Below the pieces are notes generated by a model. That model saw only the letters and a list, made by a program, of their open reading frames with translations, ran no database searches and had not been told where the DNA came from. A DNA stretch of 64,000 bases from JALYGJ01 sp963781705 (GTDB lineage: Bacteria > Chloroflexota > Limnocylindria > Limnocylindrales > CSP1-4): assembly GCA_963781705.1 (NCBI GenBank), contig CAWAGP010000001.1, forward strand, positions 1 through 64,000, read 5' to 3'. The translations under genes were made by a program, and so were the position numbers. Numbering within the stretch: position 1 is the first letter of the stretch; every line of letters starts with the position of its first letter. Positions 63,206-64,000 of the stretch are shown here, piece after piece.

Positions 63206-64000
63206 GCCCGCTCGATTAGGTCGGCCAGCGCGACGCTCAACTCGGCCGGGCGGTAGCGCATCAGGTTGTGGCCGGCGCCGCTGAAGACGCGCACGTCCGG
63301 GGCGGCGCGACCGTTGGCCTTCCGCGCGACGACGATGTCCTCGAGCGCCAGGCGCCGCTCGCGTGCCGCCTCGTCGTCGGCGGCCCCGGTCTCCGCCACG
63401 GCGATCAGCAGCGCGGCATCGATGCCGGCCAGCACCTCGCCCGGCCGGTAGTCGAACATGGCGTCGATCGTCGCGCGCAGCGCGTGGGCACGCACCACCG
63501 GTGCGACATGGCCGGCGTGCTTCTCGTCGACCGCAGCCCGCGCCGCGCGCTCCTGGTCGGCATCCCAGGTGGCCGGGTCGTACTCCCGCCGATCCGCCAG
63601 GTACGCGCTCATCGACGCGAGCACCTCCGGCGGGTCGCCGATGGTGCGCTGGTACTCGGCCGCCGTCTGCTTGGTCGCATCGGCCAGGTCCTCCCAGCCA
63701 CCATCGACCAGCGCCAGCCCGGCGACCGACGCCGGCTCGACCTGGGCAAGCGTCGCTGCCACCTGGGCGCCCAGGCCGTGGCCGGCCACGACCGCCGGCC
63801 GGCCGCCGACGGAGCTGCCGTAACCGTTGCTGCTGAGGACGGTCAACGCGTCGAAGGCGAGCGACTCGAGGTCGTAGCCCGAGCGCGGTGAGTCGGACAG
63901 GCCGTGGCCGCGCAGGTCGAGTGCAAGGACGTGGGTCAGGTTGCGCAGCCGGCGCGCGACGGGGGCCCAGTTCCAGGCGGTCGCCGACAGGCCGTGCACC
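63190..64000 (-). CDS. Alpha/beta hydrolase-fold protein lacking the nucleophile Ser (partial)
   Basis: The gene runs off the right edge of the window; at least 269 residues are present. The oxyanion motif HGLSATAWNW, LDLRGHGLSDSP, and the C-terminal His in FSGAGHNLMRYRP follow the alpha/beta hydrolase layout. At the nucleophile elbow the motif is GHGLG, read as GGC CAC GGC CTG GGC, so Gly replaces the catalytic Ser. The acid residue may be Asp in LVDGGWED or another Asp. A classical esterase activity is therefore doubtful. Confidence 0.85.
   Translation of the reverse strand, partial: VHGLSATAWNWAPVARRLRNLTHVLALDLRGHGLSDSPRSGYDLESLAFDALTVLSSNGYGSSVGGRPAVVAGHGLGAQVAATLAQVEPASVAGLALVDGGWEDLADATKQTAAEYQRTIGDPPEVLASMSAYLADRREYDPATWDADQERAARAAVDEKHAGHVAPVVRAHALRATIDAMFDYRPGEVLAGIDAALLIAVAETGAADDEAARERRLALEDIVVARKANGRAAPDVRVFSGAGHNLMRYRPAELSVALADLIERAHQRS

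Overview
The window is a GC-rich bacterial chromosome segment with densely packed, mostly minus-strand genes and many overlapping stop/start pairs of the ATGA or GTGA type. Gene content suggests a Chloroflexota-like bacterium, perhaps close to the Ellin6529/Limnocylindria group. The reasons are a class I lysyl-tRNA synthetase in a greA-lysK-serS operon, a K+-independent H+-pyrophosphatase, a subtilase ending in Trp-Thr-Gly-Ser-Ser repeats, and anaplerotic MeaB/B12-binding genes. This placement is inference from gene content only.

Layout. 1-6.4 kb: a secreted protein, then dnaX-ybaB-recR-small membrane protein, a FIST-sensor/adenylate cyclase pair, the SRP RNA and two tRNA-Ser genes. 6.4-8 kb: a TadA-like deaminase that lacks the catalytic Glu, and a GT87-like membrane glycosyltransferase. 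8-24.6 kb: one co-directional accessory block of gnd, a giant cyclic beta-1,2-glucan synthase (about 2,880 aa), pgm, a glycoamylase-family protein, a P-type H+-ATPase and PPK2. It is bounded on one side by tRNA-Arg(GCG) and tRNA-Ser(GCT). 25-27 kb: aroE and a DAO-family oxidoreductase. 27-33 kb: a 191-bp element with terminal inverted repeats, then a decayed tRNA-Ser 3' end, then a 1,765-aa RHS/VWD/PPC lipoprotein whose stop codon lies 2 nt from the intact tRNA-Ser(TGA). This has the form of a tRNA-targeted island. 33-37 kb: serS, class I lysS and greA. 37-42 kb: a subtilase broken by a 1-nt deletion in its 15-bp repeat array, so that it reads into a GGDEF-EAL protein. 42-50 kb: argR, uppP, hppA, lepB, ndk, an M16 peptidase and an AzgA-type purine permease. 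50-54.4 kb: the CoA pathway genes coaX (frameshifted)-coaBC-panB-panC, with a second copy of the inverted-repeat element (about 196 bp) between panB and panC. 54.4-64 kb: a conserved unknown, an intergenic repeat cluster, gdhA, a DegV protein, thiolase, 3-hydroxybutyryl-CoA dehydrogenase, MeaB, a B12-binding mutase subunit, a DinB-like protein, folE, a hotdog thioesterase and an alpha/beta hydrolase cut by the window edge.

How the genes relate. Four serine tRNAs (GGA, CGA, GCT, TGA), SerRS and the SRP RNA lie within about 30 kb. The beta-glucan block pairs sugar-phosphate supply (pgm, gnd) with polymer synthesis and with proton and polyphosphate energetics. The 57-61.5 kb block looks like acyl-CoA/propionyl-CoA metabolism.

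The most notable items are the paired terminal-inverted-repeat elements, the tRNA-flanked RHS segment, the subtilase/GGDEF-EAL frameshift in a tandem repeat, and a TadA-like protein without its catalytic Glu in a genome that carries tRNA-Arg(GCG).
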